DNA of 62,394 nt from an aff. Roholtiella sp. LEGE 12411 (lineage in GTDB: Bacteria > Cyanobacteriota > Cyanobacteriia > Cyanobacteriales > Nostocaceae): assembly GCF_015206995.1 (NCBI RefSeq), contig NZ_JADEXR010000021.1, positions 1 to 62,394 of the forward strand. Direction: 5' to 3'. The translations under genes were made by a program, and so were the position numbers. Below are positions 35,586 to 44,067 of the stretch, in pieces; position 1 is the first letter of the stretch, and each line of letters opens with the position of its first letter. The notes beneath the pieces are model-generated. The model worked only from the letters and a program-made list of their open reading frames with translations. It ran no database searches and had not been told where the DNA came from.

Positions 35586-36863
35586 TCAGTAGTTCATAAC
35601 TTTCCACTGCCGGGGTTGATAAAATAAAGACTGATTGGTCATTGTCTTTGATTTAACAGTAAATCTAAAAGATTCAACTGCATCAAAAGAGTATGCACCT
35701 TCTTTTATAAAGATTTTTGCATTATATACACCTGGAACTAAGCAACAAAAAGGCATATACATTTGCAATTCAACTGTTCCTGGAAATACTTCTAGATACT
35801 CATTATCACTTCCTGATGTTAGATATAAAATACGTTCATTTTCTCCACCAATAGCTGTAATTGTTATGCACAAGCTAGCTTTAGCAGTTTTTTTATATAC
35901 TTTACACGCTACACACAAGGAAGCTGGTTCACCACTAATAGGCATTTCTATGATATTTTCTTGCCTATCCTTAAAACATAAAGAAACAATATCTATACCT
36001 GTACTTTCACTCTCAGGCTTTTCTGGCAAAAACATTGGCCCTACAGATTTTTCTGTACCACCTAAGCACAAATCTTCTTCGTACCTCTGAAGGACTGAAT
36101 CTACACTACCGGATGTAATTAACTTACCCTTTGAAAGGTAAACCGCAGAATTACATACATTTAATATTGCTGGTGCATTATGAGAAACTAGAATGAAAGC
36201 TGAGCCTTTTTCTCGAAGTTTAGCCAGCCTACGGTGACACTTCATTCTAAACTTTATGTCTCCGACGGCCAGCACTTCATCAATTAGTAAAATATCTGGT
36301 TCTATGTGAACTGCACAAGCAAAGCCCAACCTAGCTGCCATACCGGAACTATAAGTTTGTACAGGCGCATCAATAGCATCTTCAATTTCAGCAAAATCTA
36401 TCACCTCTTGAAATCTATCTTCTATTTCTTTAGTTGATAGACCCAGAATAGACATATTTGCATAGATATTTTCTCTCCCTGTCAGGATGGGATTAAACCC
36501 TGCTCCTAGAGCAATTAACGGAGCGACTCTACCCCTAATTTGGACACAGCCAGTATCAGGTTTAATTAAACCACTAATGATACGTAGCAGCGTACTTTTT
36601 CCGGCTCCATTTGATCCTACTAACCCTAGGGCTTCTCCTCGCCGCAGTTGGAAGCTAACATCTTTAATTGCCCAAAACTCTTTTGGGCGAAGAGTATCAC
36701 TCCTTCTATTTTTCCCTACTAACTCTGTAAAAATGTCTTGGACACCATATAGTAAAGAGCGTTTCAAAACTCTACAAAATTTTTTAGAAACATTCTCAAT
36801 CGAGACAACTACATCCGTATCTTCAGGGGAAACAGCAATTTCTCTTTCAATCAAGTTAGTCAT
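35586..36863 (-). CDS. Wzt-type ABC exporter ATPase with C-terminal cargo-binding domain
   Basis: 425 residues. The nucleotide-binding domain (about 15-255) has Walker A GSNGAGKST, the signature YSSGMAARLGFA and Walker B PDILLIDEVLAVGD, the hallmark of the polysaccharide O-antigen/teichoic acid group. The last 150 residues (about 270-420) are a beta-sandwich like the Wzt C-terminal domain that binds the capped end of the glycan (SLCFKDRQENIIEMPISGEP, VPGVYNAKIFIKEGAYSF). Together with the permease encoded just upstream (two-base gap) it flips the finished undecaprenyl-linked glycan across the inner membrane. The presence of this domain suggests a chain-terminating modification of the glycan. 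Confidence 0.88.
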   Translation of the reverse strand: MTNLIEREIAVSPEDTDVVVSIENVSKKFCRVLKRSLLYGVQDIFTELVGKNRRSDTLRPKEFWAIKDVSFQLRRGEALGLVGSNGAGKSTLLRIISGLIKPDTGCVQIRGRVAPLIALGAGFNPILTGRENIYANMSILGLSTKEIEDRFQEVIDFAEIEDAIDAPVQTYSSGMAARLGFACAVHIEPDILLIDEVLAVGDIKFRMKCHRRLAKLREKGSAFILVSHNAPAILNVCNSAVYLSKGKLITSGSVDSVLQRYEEDLCLGGTEKSVGPMFLPEKPESESTGIDIVSLCFKDRQENIIEMPISGEPASLCVACKVYKKTAKASLCITITAIGGENERILYLTSGSDNEYLEVFPGTVELQMYMPFCCLVPGVYNAKIFIKEGAYSFDAVESFRFTVKSKTMTNQSLFYQPRQWKVMNY

Positions 36864-36865
36864 TT

Positions 36866-37738
36866 TTAGGAACTCACTCTTTCAACCACAAAAGGCATAG
36901 CAAGGCGGAAAGCTACCCAGGTTAGTAGCAAGCCCATTAGACTAATTGCACTTACCATCCAAAAACGATCAGGTTCTGATACCACACCAGTTGTGGCTAA
37001 CTCTCGCGCGGTTACTAATAAAGGGGTGACGGGATTAAGCTGTACTAAAAATCCAAAGGCTCCCTCTTTGGGAATTGGATAAACTACTGGAGTTAGGAAT
37101 AACCAAAAGCCTGTAATCAGAGTTAGCCCTTTAGATACATCTTGATATAGCACTCCTATTGGAGCTAATAAAATGCCGATGAATGTTCCTAGTAAAACTA
37201 AATGAATTAAGGGCACTGGAGTTAAAATCACTGTCCAAGTTATGGGAATGCGAAACCAGATAAACAATGCCGTTATTAAAATCAGTTTAATGCCAAAGTT
37301 GAAAAATACTTCGCCTACCTTCGCCAAAATCAGTGCTTCTCTAGGAAAGTTGACTCTAGCTAACATGGGTTTTGCCGCTGCTACCGCTTGCACAGGCCCA
37401 TTTAAAGCCTCAACGAATGTCTGCCATAATGCGGTGCTAAACATGACATAAGCAGGATAGGGTAAATCTGTGCTCCCAAAACTAATAACGTTGGCATTCT
37501 TCGCAAGGGTAAATCCAGCGGCCATGACAATAGGCGGTAAAAAAGCCCAGATTATTCCTAAAAATGACTGACGATATTGGGCGCTGATATCCCGCACCAT
37601 CAGTCGCCAAGCCAGTTCGCGAGAAGCTAGCAAGTCTCGCCACATTTGTTGGAACAACTCTATCGGATGTCTCAGCCTACTGTCAGGTGTATAAACTACC
37701 TTCGGTATTTGAGAGTTAAGCCTTTGACGTTGCTTCAA
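36866..37738 (-). CDS. Wzm-type ABC exporter permease (TagG/RfbA-like)
   Basis: 290 residues with six predicted helices. The N-terminal cytoplasmic part (ELFQQMWRDLLASRELAWRL, VRDISAQYRQSFLGIIWAFL) carries the family signature RDxxxxYRQSxLGxxWxxL. The permease is the membrane half of a polysaccharide exporter and is followed at a two-base distance by the matching ATPase, so translation is coupled. The C-terminal VERVSS end is normal. Its likely substrate is the glycan built by the surrounding glycosyltransferases. There is no polymerase gene, as expected for ABC-transporter-dependent pathways, in which chains are completed in the cytoplasm. Confidence 0.88.
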   Translation of the reverse strand: MKQRQRLNSQIPKVVYTPDSRLRHPIELFQQMWRDLLASRELAWRLMVRDISAQYRQSFLGIIWAFLPPIVMAAGFTLAKNANVISFGSTDLPYPAYVMFSTALWQTFVEALNGPVQAVAAAKPMLARVNFPREALILAKVGEVFFNFGIKLILITALFIWFRIPITWTVILTPVPLIHLVLLGTFIGILLAPIGVLYQDVSKGLTLITGFWLFLTPVVYPIPKEGAFGFLVQLNPVTPLLVTARELATTGVVSEPDRFWMVSAISLMGLLLTWVAFRLAMPFVVERVSS

Positions 37739-37788
37739 AATTTCTCACCCTTTGCCAAAAAGATTGCAAATATCAATTGTTTGTACCC

Positions 37789-37904
37789 TATAGGATTCCT
37801 ATTGGATTTTTGAAAAAACTGCGTACACCTCTAACTCCCTTTTTTCCTATTCCCCATTCGGTGTCTCTACGAGTCAGTTCACTAATCAAATCGGATTACT
37901 ATAT
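37789..37904. mobile_element. MITE-like element, family B copy 3 (uninterrupted)
   Basis: 116 bp between TATAGGATTCCTATTGGATT and the inverted AATCAAATCGGATTACTATA. It ends exactly at the stop codon of the following minus-strand glycosyltransferase (37905-37907), so insertion may have defined that gene's end. Confidence 0.85.
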
Positions 37905-39056
37905 TTACCGAGATGTTGCTGTACTTGCAGATTTCTCTAAATTTGTTGGGGCTTGGTTTTGCATATTTGGCAAAGTTTGAGTGTAGCGGGTAGTAATATA
38001 ACGGTTGAGCGCCTTGTCCATAACACTCAAAATTTTCCTAGCCGCCCGCGAGCCAAATTTGCCGATGGGTAGTTTACTAGCAAAGGGATTGATGATTGCC
38101 ATATTTCGCCGCCACCCCAACCGTTTGTACTTATTTTTGAAGTATTCATCTTCGGTGAGGTTCCACTTGTCGCGCAGGCGTTGGAGACTTGCTAGTTCCC
38201 AGGCATCGCTCCAACGTAGCATGTAGTAATTTAGGTCTGTCAACTCCAGTGGTTGTCCTGTCATATAAGTCATCAGAGATTCGGGTTCCAGGTAGACTGT
38301 ACCACCAGCTTCAGTTACCAGGATGCATAAATCAACGTGTTCTTTAGTGCTCAGCAGTGCTTCATCAAGCAGACCAATTTGCTGAAATATCTCTGTGCGT
38401 ACTATCATGCAGTGGAATTCCGCTAGCCCGGTTTTTTGCCGTTGTAGTTGGGGCCGGATATCTGCTATCCGCCGACCTTGTTTATAAATCTTTTCAATTA
38501 TCCGCCGTTTTGTTGTTTCACCTTTGGTTTCCACCTTCACCCCAGATTCTCCGCCTGCACAATGCACTTCTTCGTGTAGAAATTTACCTTGACAGATGAG
38601 GGGGCTAACTATGGTTGCGCCTGTTTCTTCTGCACACTGTACCAAAGCCTTGAGCCAACCGGGAGTAACTACTACGTCATTATCAATGAAAACGACATAC
38701 TTGCTAGTAACTTGACCCAGCCCCATGTTTCTGGCACGGTTTGGCGAGAGATAATAATCAGTGCGAATCAACTTAAATTGTTTTTGGTTTGCTTGCTCTG
38801 CCAAATAATCTCTGATATGACGGGGAGAACCTCCATCTATATAAATTAACTCAAAGGGATATTCAGTATGCTCGTAAATGCTTTCCAGGGATTCACGGGT
38901 ATGGCTGAAACGCTCCCGTGGGGAAACTATAATTGTAACTTCTGGAGTTGCGATCGCTGAGGAGTTCATATCTAAATCAATATCCTTGTGTAATTTCAAT
39001 TGATGTGGTTGTGAAAGACCAAAGACAGGATATAAATTGAAAATTTCTAATGTCAT
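37905..39056 (-). CDS. family 2 glycosyltransferase with variable C-terminus
   Basis: 383 residues. GT-A core: TPEVTIIVSPRERFSHTRES, FELIYIDGGSP, RARNMGLGQVTSKYVVFIDN with the metal-binding DND in FIDNDVVVTPGWL, and LDEALLSTKEHVDLCILV, containing the ExxD-type acceptor-side residues. The N-terminal 29 residues before MNSSAIATPEV have no match to the fold and the start could be the ATG at 38969. The last dozen residues (NLEKSASTATSR) are low in complexity, and the stop codon abuts a MITE, so the end may be altered. Cytoplasmic, part of the polysaccharide cluster. Donor sugar unknown. Confidence 0.83.
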   Translation of the reverse strand: MTLEIFNLYPVFGLSQPHQLKLHKDIDLDMNSSAIATPEVTIIVSPRERFSHTRESLESIYEHTEYPFELIYIDGGSPRHIRDYLAEQANQKQFKLIRTDYYLSPNRARNMGLGQVTSKYVVFIDNDVVVTPGWLKALVQCAEETGATIVSPLICQGKFLHEEVHCAGGESGVKVETKGETTKRRIIEKIYKQGRRIADIRPQLQRQKTGLAEFHCMIVRTEIFQQIGLLDEALLSTKEHVDLCILVTEAGGTVYLEPESLMTYMTGQPLELTDLNYYMLRWSDAWELASLQRLRDKWNLTEDEYFKNKYKRLGWRRNMAIINPFASKLPIGKFGSRAARKILSVMDKALNRYITTRYTQTLPNMQNQAPTNLEKSASTATSR

Positions 39057-39123
39057 AAACGCCTGTAATTGGTCTTATATTATTATTTCCATCTCTTGAG
39101 AAATGTAGGATTGATTTCATCTC

Positions 39124-40395
39124 TCATGTTGAAGCTACTAGCGCCAGATCTGGAGAATATAAATCATTCATCAACACTTGTCGATAAATTTGTACTAGCT
39201 CATCGTTTAGCTTGTTGATGTCGTAATTTGATTCTACATAGGTACGACCTGCTTGACCCATATATGTCCAAATTTCTGGATGTTCTATGAGATAACTTAA
39301 TTTTTCAGCTATGGCATCAGCATCTCGCTCTGGAACTAGAAGACCAGAAACACCATCTTGCACAAGTTCAGGAATACCACCGTGGCGAGTAGCTATGACT
39401 GGCAAGGTCATCAACATTGCTTCTTTTAAAGTATTCACAGGAGCATCTTGATCACCATTTTTGGCTGTGATACTGGGAGCCATGAAAATATCGGAATTTT
39501 CCAGAATCTCAATAATTTCTGGTTGATTCTTCCAGCCTAAAAGGTGGACTTTATCTGCAATATTCAGTTCCCTAATTAGCTGTTGTAAATTTTCTTTTAA
39601 GTATCCATCACCAATAATATTATACTGGATGTTCTGGTGAATTTTGGACACTTTAGCAACGGCACGAATGCTATATTCTATGCCTTTTTTTTCGATAAGA
39701 CGACCAGTTGTGGTAATGCGAATCTTGCCATCGGGATGGGGATTTCTAACTTTTAGTGGAAACCGACTGCTATCTATCCCCGAACCATGCACGACAATTT
39801 TTTTCTCATCACAACCTAGTTTGATAGCTCTTTTTTTGAAATACTCGCAATTTGCTAGGAAAAAATCTCCTTTAGCAAATAGTAAGTCATAAACATTTTC
39901 TCCATACTGCTGCACAATCTGACTGATATCGTAGCCTCGAAACGAAGTAATTAACTTTCCTTGAATAGCGCCAATATCACGCAAAGCCATGCCTTCTTGG
40001 GCGAATGTACCAAATTGGCAGTGTATTATGTCATAGGGCTGAGCTTTCAATAGCCTGATTACTGAATACAGTAATCGTAAGGAAATTGCTTGCCTACCAT
40101 ACTTGAAGAAGTTGAGCGATCGCAGTAAAACTAAAGGCTCTTTATGAAGATTGGTGAGTACTAATTGCAGAGCTTTTAGGAAGCGCAAAAAGTAATTATC
40201 GGGTATTTTTGGTGGATAGTATATATGAGCTAATAGCTGATATTTTTCGACATCTGGATGAACTTTAAAAGTTTCATCTGGTTGATAACCGTAGATATCT
40301 ACTTTATGTCCGCGGGAAATCAAGCCTATAATTTGGTTCAGAACAAATGTCTCTGATAATACAGGGAACTTTCCAACTATAAAGGCGATTTTCAT
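39124..40395 (-). CDS. family 4 glycosyltransferase
   Basis: 423 residues, GT-B fold. The N-terminal half begins MKIAFIVGKFPVLSETFVLN, the string seen in exopolysaccharide GT4 proteins; HCQFGTFAQEGMALRDIGAI is in the acceptor domain. The C-terminal donor domain has RITTTGRLIEKKGIEYSIRA, HLLGWKNQPEIIEILENSDI, APSITAKNGDQDAPVNTLKE (donor-binding Glu/Asp region) and VSGLLVPERDADAIAEKL. Retaining transfer from a nucleotide sugar at the cytoplasmic side of the membrane is expected. It is the first gene of the minus-strand cluster; its promoter must lie in 40396-40767. Confidence 0.88.
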   Translation of the reverse strand: MKIAFIVGKFPVLSETFVLNQIIGLISRGHKVDIYGYQPDETFKVHPDVEKYQLLAHIYYPPKIPDNYFLRFLKALQLVLTNLHKEPLVLLRSLNFFKYGRQAISLRLLYSVIRLLKAQPYDIIHCQFGTFAQEGMALRDIGAIQGKLITSFRGYDISQIVQQYGENVYDLLFAKGDFFLANCEYFKKRAIKLGCDEKKIVVHGSGIDSSRFPLKVRNPHPDGKIRITTTGRLIEKKGIEYSIRAVAKVSKIHQNIQYNIIGDGYLKENLQQLIRELNIADKVHLLGWKNQPEIIEILENSDIFMAPSITAKNGDQDAPVNTLKEAMLMTLPVIATRHGGIPELVQDGVSGLLVPERDADAIAEKLSYLIEHPEIWTYMGQAGRTYVESNYDINKLNDELVQIYRQVLMNDLYSPDLALVAST

Positions 40396-40767
40396 AGAAA
40401 AAGTTGAAAGCTTGTTAACTGTTTACACTCTGAGGCGAAACCTACTGTTACTCTAAAGTTCTCTCTTGCTATAACAATATTTTTAAGTGTATGTCTACTC
40501 TCTGTTTAACAGAAATAAAGTTTTCAAAAAATATTTTTAAATGAATAATAAAGTAATGCATATTTTTTTTGAATTTCAAAAAAAGCCTAGACAGTCTTAT
40601 CTAGAAGAATTTATGTGCAGATTGCTAAAAAAATCGAGACATTTTACTAGTACTGACAATAGGCAAAGATTATTTATGACGAAAGTCAAAGTTCTATCTG
40701 AAAAATCACGCTAAAAAATCCAGAAAAGATACGATCAGTATTAGTAACTCTGCTGAAATTAACTTTT
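40396..40767. other. divergent intergenic region
   Basis: 372 bp between the first glycosyltransferase gene (minus) and the CruP-like gene (plus). It is strongly AT-rich with no protein-like frame and should contain both promoters. No operator was recognised. Confidence 0.45.
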
Positions 40768-42312
40768 ATGTCCTTAACTGAAGAGATTCTCTCCCAACTA
40801 CCGGGCGATGTTCTAGGAGGATTGCGTCAAGGCGATCGCATCCTAACATCACTTAGAGAAAACACCGCACCAGTACCAACAGTAGTTAAAGAAAGTCAAC
40901 AATCTTTAGGTAATTTTGACTGGGATGTGATTATTTGTGGCGGCACATTAGGAATTTTGATTGGTTGCGCTTTAGCAGTAAAAGGACTGCGTGTGGCCTT
41001 AATGGAACGAGGTATTCTGCGTGGTAGAGAACAAGAATGGAATATCTCCCGCAATGAATTAAATGTCTTTTTGGAATTAAACCTATTGACAGATGCGGAA
41101 TTAGATCAAGCGATCGCCACCAAATATAACCCAGCACGAGTCAGTTTTCATGGTGGTACAGAAGTTTGGGTAGAAGATGTTCTAAATATTGGCATAGATC
41201 CGGTTTATCTACTAGCTACTTTAAAAACACGATTTCTGGCTACTGGTGGAAAGTTGTTAGAAAACACACCTTTTACTGGGGCGGTAGTTCATCCAGATGG
41301 AGTGATGGTAGAGCAATTCAAAACTAGGTTGTTAATCGACGCAATGGGACATCTTTCTCCCATCACCCAGCAAGCACGCCAAGGCAAAAAACCAGATGCT
41401 CTTTGCCTAGTAGTGGGAAGTTGTGCTCAAGGTTTTCCGGAAAATCACTCAGGCGACTTGTTGTTATCATTCACATCCTTGCAGAATCAATGCCAGTACT
41501 TCTGGGAAGCCTTCCCAGCCAAAGATGGTAGAACCACTTACTTATTCACTTACATGGATGCACATCCACAACGCTTAAGTTTAGAAGCTCTATTTGAAGA
41601 ATATCTGCGCCTTTTACCAGAATATCAGGGTGTGGAATTGAGCCAGTTAAAGTTTCAACGAGCGCTGTTTGGATTCTTTCCTACCTATCGCCAAAGTCCC
41701 CTCAAAACCCCTTGGAATCGCATTTTACCAGTGGGAGATAGTAGTGGGAGTCAATCTCCCTTAAGTTTTGGTGGTTTTGGTGCGATGGTGCGTCACCTGA
41801 AGCGTTTAACATTTGGCATTTACGAGGCGCTACAAACTGAACAATTATCTGCTAAGTCGCTCGCACTGCTGCAACCTTATCAGCCAAGTTTGACTGTTAC
41901 CTGGTTGTTTCAAAGGGCGATGAGTGTCGGTGTGAATCAGAAGATTGCTCCAGAGCAAATTAATCAACTGCTGTCTGCTGTATTTCAAGAAATGCAACAG
42001 TTAGGTACGCCAGTACTAAAACCGTTTTTGCAAGATATAGTGCAGTTTTCAGCACTAACACAAACGCTATTAAAAACTGGTTTGGCACATCCAGGATTAG
42101 TTGCCAAAATAATTCCGCAAGTAGGTTTGAAAAGTTTGCTGGATTGGATGGTGCATTACGGAAATTTGGGTGTTTATACTGCCTTGTTTGGGCTGAGTCC
42201 AATGTTAGAAACATGGCTAAAGAATCAACCAAGCGAACAACAATATTATTGGCATCGCTTAATTGATACTTGGAAGTATGGTTCTGGCGCTGATTATTTG
42301 GATGGAGATTGA
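40768..42312 (+). CDS. cruP: CruP-like lycopene cyclase paralogue (FAD-dependent)
   Basis: 514 residues. The FAD/NAD-binding Rossmann motif is WDVIICGGTLGILIGCALAV followed by VALMERG, then the conserved ILRGREQEWNISRNELNVFL and YNPARVSFHGGTEVWVEDVL, ending in GDSSGSQSPLSFGGFGAMVR, the strings shared by CruA and CruP. CruA closes the rings of lycopene; CruP, its paralogue in cyanobacteria and plants, is linked to limiting carotenoid oxidation products. The start MSLTEEILSQLPGDVLGGLR and the shorter length point to CruP. It is probably membrane-peripheral at thylakoids. The gene lies 22 bp before a membrane-protein gene, an operon candidate. Family is firm, CruP against CruA is moderately supported. 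Confidence 0.68.
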   Translation: MSLTEEILSQLPGDVLGGLRQGDRILTSLRENTAPVPTVVKESQQSLGNFDWDVIICGGTLGILIGCALAVKGLRVALMERGILRGREQEWNISRNELNVFLELNLLTDAELDQAIATKYNPARVSFHGGTEVWVEDVLNIGIDPVYLLATLKTRFLATGGKLLENTPFTGAVVHPDGVMVEQFKTRLLIDAMGHLSPITQQARQGKKPDALCLVVGSCAQGFPENHSGDLLLSFTSLQNQCQYFWEAFPAKDGRTTYLFTYMDAHPQRLSLEALFEEYLRLLPEYQGVELSQLKFQRALFGFFPTYRQSPLKTPWNRILPVGDSSGSQSPLSFGGFGAMVRHLKRLTFGIYEALQTEQLSAKSLALLQPYQPSLTVTWLFQRAMSVGVNQKIAPEQINQLLSAVFQEMQQLGTPVLKPFLQDIVQFSALTQTLLKTGLAHPGLVAKIIPQVGLKSLLDWMVHYGNLGVYTALFGLSPMLETWLKNQPSEQQYYWHRLIDTWKYGSGADYLDGD

Positions 42313-42334
42313 ATAATATGTGTGTGAGGATAAT

Positions 42335-43039
42335 ATGATTGAACGGAAATCATCAGGAATAAAATACTTTGCAGTACTGATTGACTTATTGCGCGATCGC
42401 AATGGATTTTTAGAAGAAGTTCGGCAAGGTACGAGATTACCAAATAAAATCATTTCTCTGTTGGTTTGTAGTTCCATATTTCTCGCTATTTATGGCGGAA
42501 TTATTGGTGCATACCATAGCTGGATGCAAGCTTTATCTTCCGCCATTAAACTGCCAGCCCTCTATTTAATTACACTGCTAATTTGTCTACCGACTTTGTA
42601 TTTTGCTAATATTATTTTTGGTTCAAAGCGGACTTTTTCTCAGCATTTAGCATTAGTATTGACTGCTGTTTCAATCACTAGTGTGCTTTTATTCAGTTTT
42701 GCACCCATCACACTATTTTTCTTAATTACGACTAATAATTACCAATTTTTAATCCTGTTAAATGTATTCCTTTTTGCAATCACTGGATTTATTGGGATTT
42801 CGTCTTTATATCACGCCACAAGTTTAGTTTTAGAACAAGAAAATGAAGGTAGCAATACACGCCAAAAGATTTTGCAATTTTGGCTACTCCTTTATGCTTT
42901 TGTAGGTAGTCAACTAGGATGGACTCTCCGACCATTTTTTGGTACACCTGATTCTGTATTTCAACTGTTCCGCGAGCGAGAAGGCAATTTTTATCTGAGT
43001 GTTATTCAAGCTATTAGCTATCTCTTAGGATTTCGTTAA
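42335..43039 (+). CDS. polytopic membrane protein of unknown function
   Basis: 234 residues from the ATG at 42335, chosen because GAGGA stands a few bases upstream. Five or six membrane helices are visible: SLLVCSSIFLAIYGGIIGAY, LPALYLITLLICLPTLYFAN, LVLTAVSITSVLLFSFAPIT, FLILLNVFLFAITGFIGISS and FWLLLYAFVGSQLGWTLRPF. The overall pattern is similar to Yip1-type membrane proteins with a soluble N-terminal segment. It follows the CruP-like gene by 22 bp and precedes the HDAC-family gene by 34 bp, so the three may be one operon. Function not known. Confidence 0.6.
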   Translation: MIERKSSGIKYFAVLIDLLRDRNGFLEEVRQGTRLPNKIISLLVCSSIFLAIYGGIIGAYHSWMQALSSAIKLPALYLITLLICLPTLYFANIIFGSKRTFSQHLALVLTAVSITSVLLFSFAPITLFFLITTNNYQFLILLNVFLFAITGFIGISSLYHATSLVLEQENEGSNTRQKILQFWLLLYAFVGSQLGWTLRPFFGTPDSVFQLFREREGNFYLSVIQAISYLLGFR

Positions 43040-43073
43040 CATTTTTGAGGGGTCTAGGTTAAAAATTAATAAC

Positions 43074-43991
43074 ATGGACTTACCAATTATTTACCACCCA
43101 GATTACATTGCACCCCTGCCCGATGGACATCGCTTCCCGATGTCTAAGTTCCGACAACTCTATGAATTGCTGTTAGCTGACGGTGTAGCCAATCAAGAAC
43201 AATTTCACACCCCCGAACTTCCACAGCAAGCTTTGATAGAGTTAGTCCACACTCCAAGCTACGTTCAAGCTTACTGTGAGGGAACCCTAGATACTAAAGC
43301 ACAGCGACGCATTGGCTTGCCTTGGAGTCCAGAACTAGTGAATCGTACGTGTATAGCAGTTGGTGGTACAATACTCACTGCCAAGCTGGCACTAAATCAG
43401 GGTTTAGCTTGCAATACTGCTGGTGGCACTCATCATGCCTTTCCCAGTTATGGGTCTGGTTTTTGTATTTTCAATGATTTAGCGATCGCCTGCCGCGTTT
43501 TGCAAAAACTCGGACTTGTCCAAAAAATCCTAATTGTAGACTTGGATGTTCATCAAGGTGACGGCACTGCTTTCATCTTCCAAAGCGACGAGAGTGTTTT
43601 TACTTTCTCCATGCACTGCGAAGTCAATTTCCCCGGTACTAAACAAAAAAGCGATTTAGATGTTCCTTTGCCAGTGGGAATGGAGGATGATGCTTATTTA
43701 CAAACTTTAGCAAAGTATCTACCAGATTTGTTGTCGCAAGTCAAGCCAGATCTAGTATTTTATGATGCTGGAGTTGATCCACATATAGGCGATCGCTTGG
43801 GAAAACTAGCTCTAACTGATGCTGGCATTTTTCGGCGAGAAATGCAGGTTTTAAGTACCTGTATGAATAGTGGTTATCCTGTCGCTTGCGTGATTGGCGG
43901 TGGTTATGCCAATGATATGAAGTCTCTCGTCTGGCGGCACTCTTTGGTGCATCGCGCTGCTAGTGAAGTTTATCGGCAGTACCAACTATAG
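43074..43991 (+). CDS. histone-deacetylase-family zinc hydrolase
   Basis: 305 residues. The arginase/deacetylase fold is clear: GGTHHAFPSYGSGFCIFNDL contains the active-site His pair, IVDLDVHQGDGTAF gives zinc ligands Asp158 and His160, VFYDAGVDPHIGDRLG the third zinc Asp, and VIGGGYAND the transition-state region (normally GGY, Tyr present). Prokaryotic members deacetylate polyamines or other acyl substrates such as acetoin-related or lysine residues; the substrate here is unknown. All catalytic residues appear intact. It is well separated in function from its neighbours, though only 34 bp lie between it and the upstream membrane-protein gene. Confidence 0.85.
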   Translation: MDLPIIYHPDYIAPLPDGHRFPMSKFRQLYELLLADGVANQEQFHTPELPQQALIELVHTPSYVQAYCEGTLDTKAQRRIGLPWSPELVNRTCIAVGGTILTAKLALNQGLACNTAGGTHHAFPSYGSGFCIFNDLAIACRVLQKLGLVQKILIVDLDVHQGDGTAFIFQSDESVFTFSMHCEVNFPGTKQKSDLDVPLPVGMEDDAYLQTLAKYLPDLLSQVKPDLVFYDAGVDPHIGDRLGKLALTDAGIFRREMQVLSTCMNSGYPVACVIGGGYANDMKSLVWRHSLVHRAASEVYRQYQL

Positions 43992-44067
43992 TCATTTAGT
44001 GGGTAATTGAGCTCAAATTCGGAAAAATAGTATGAAAATGCTTTAACGAACTACAGAGGCGCTGAGA

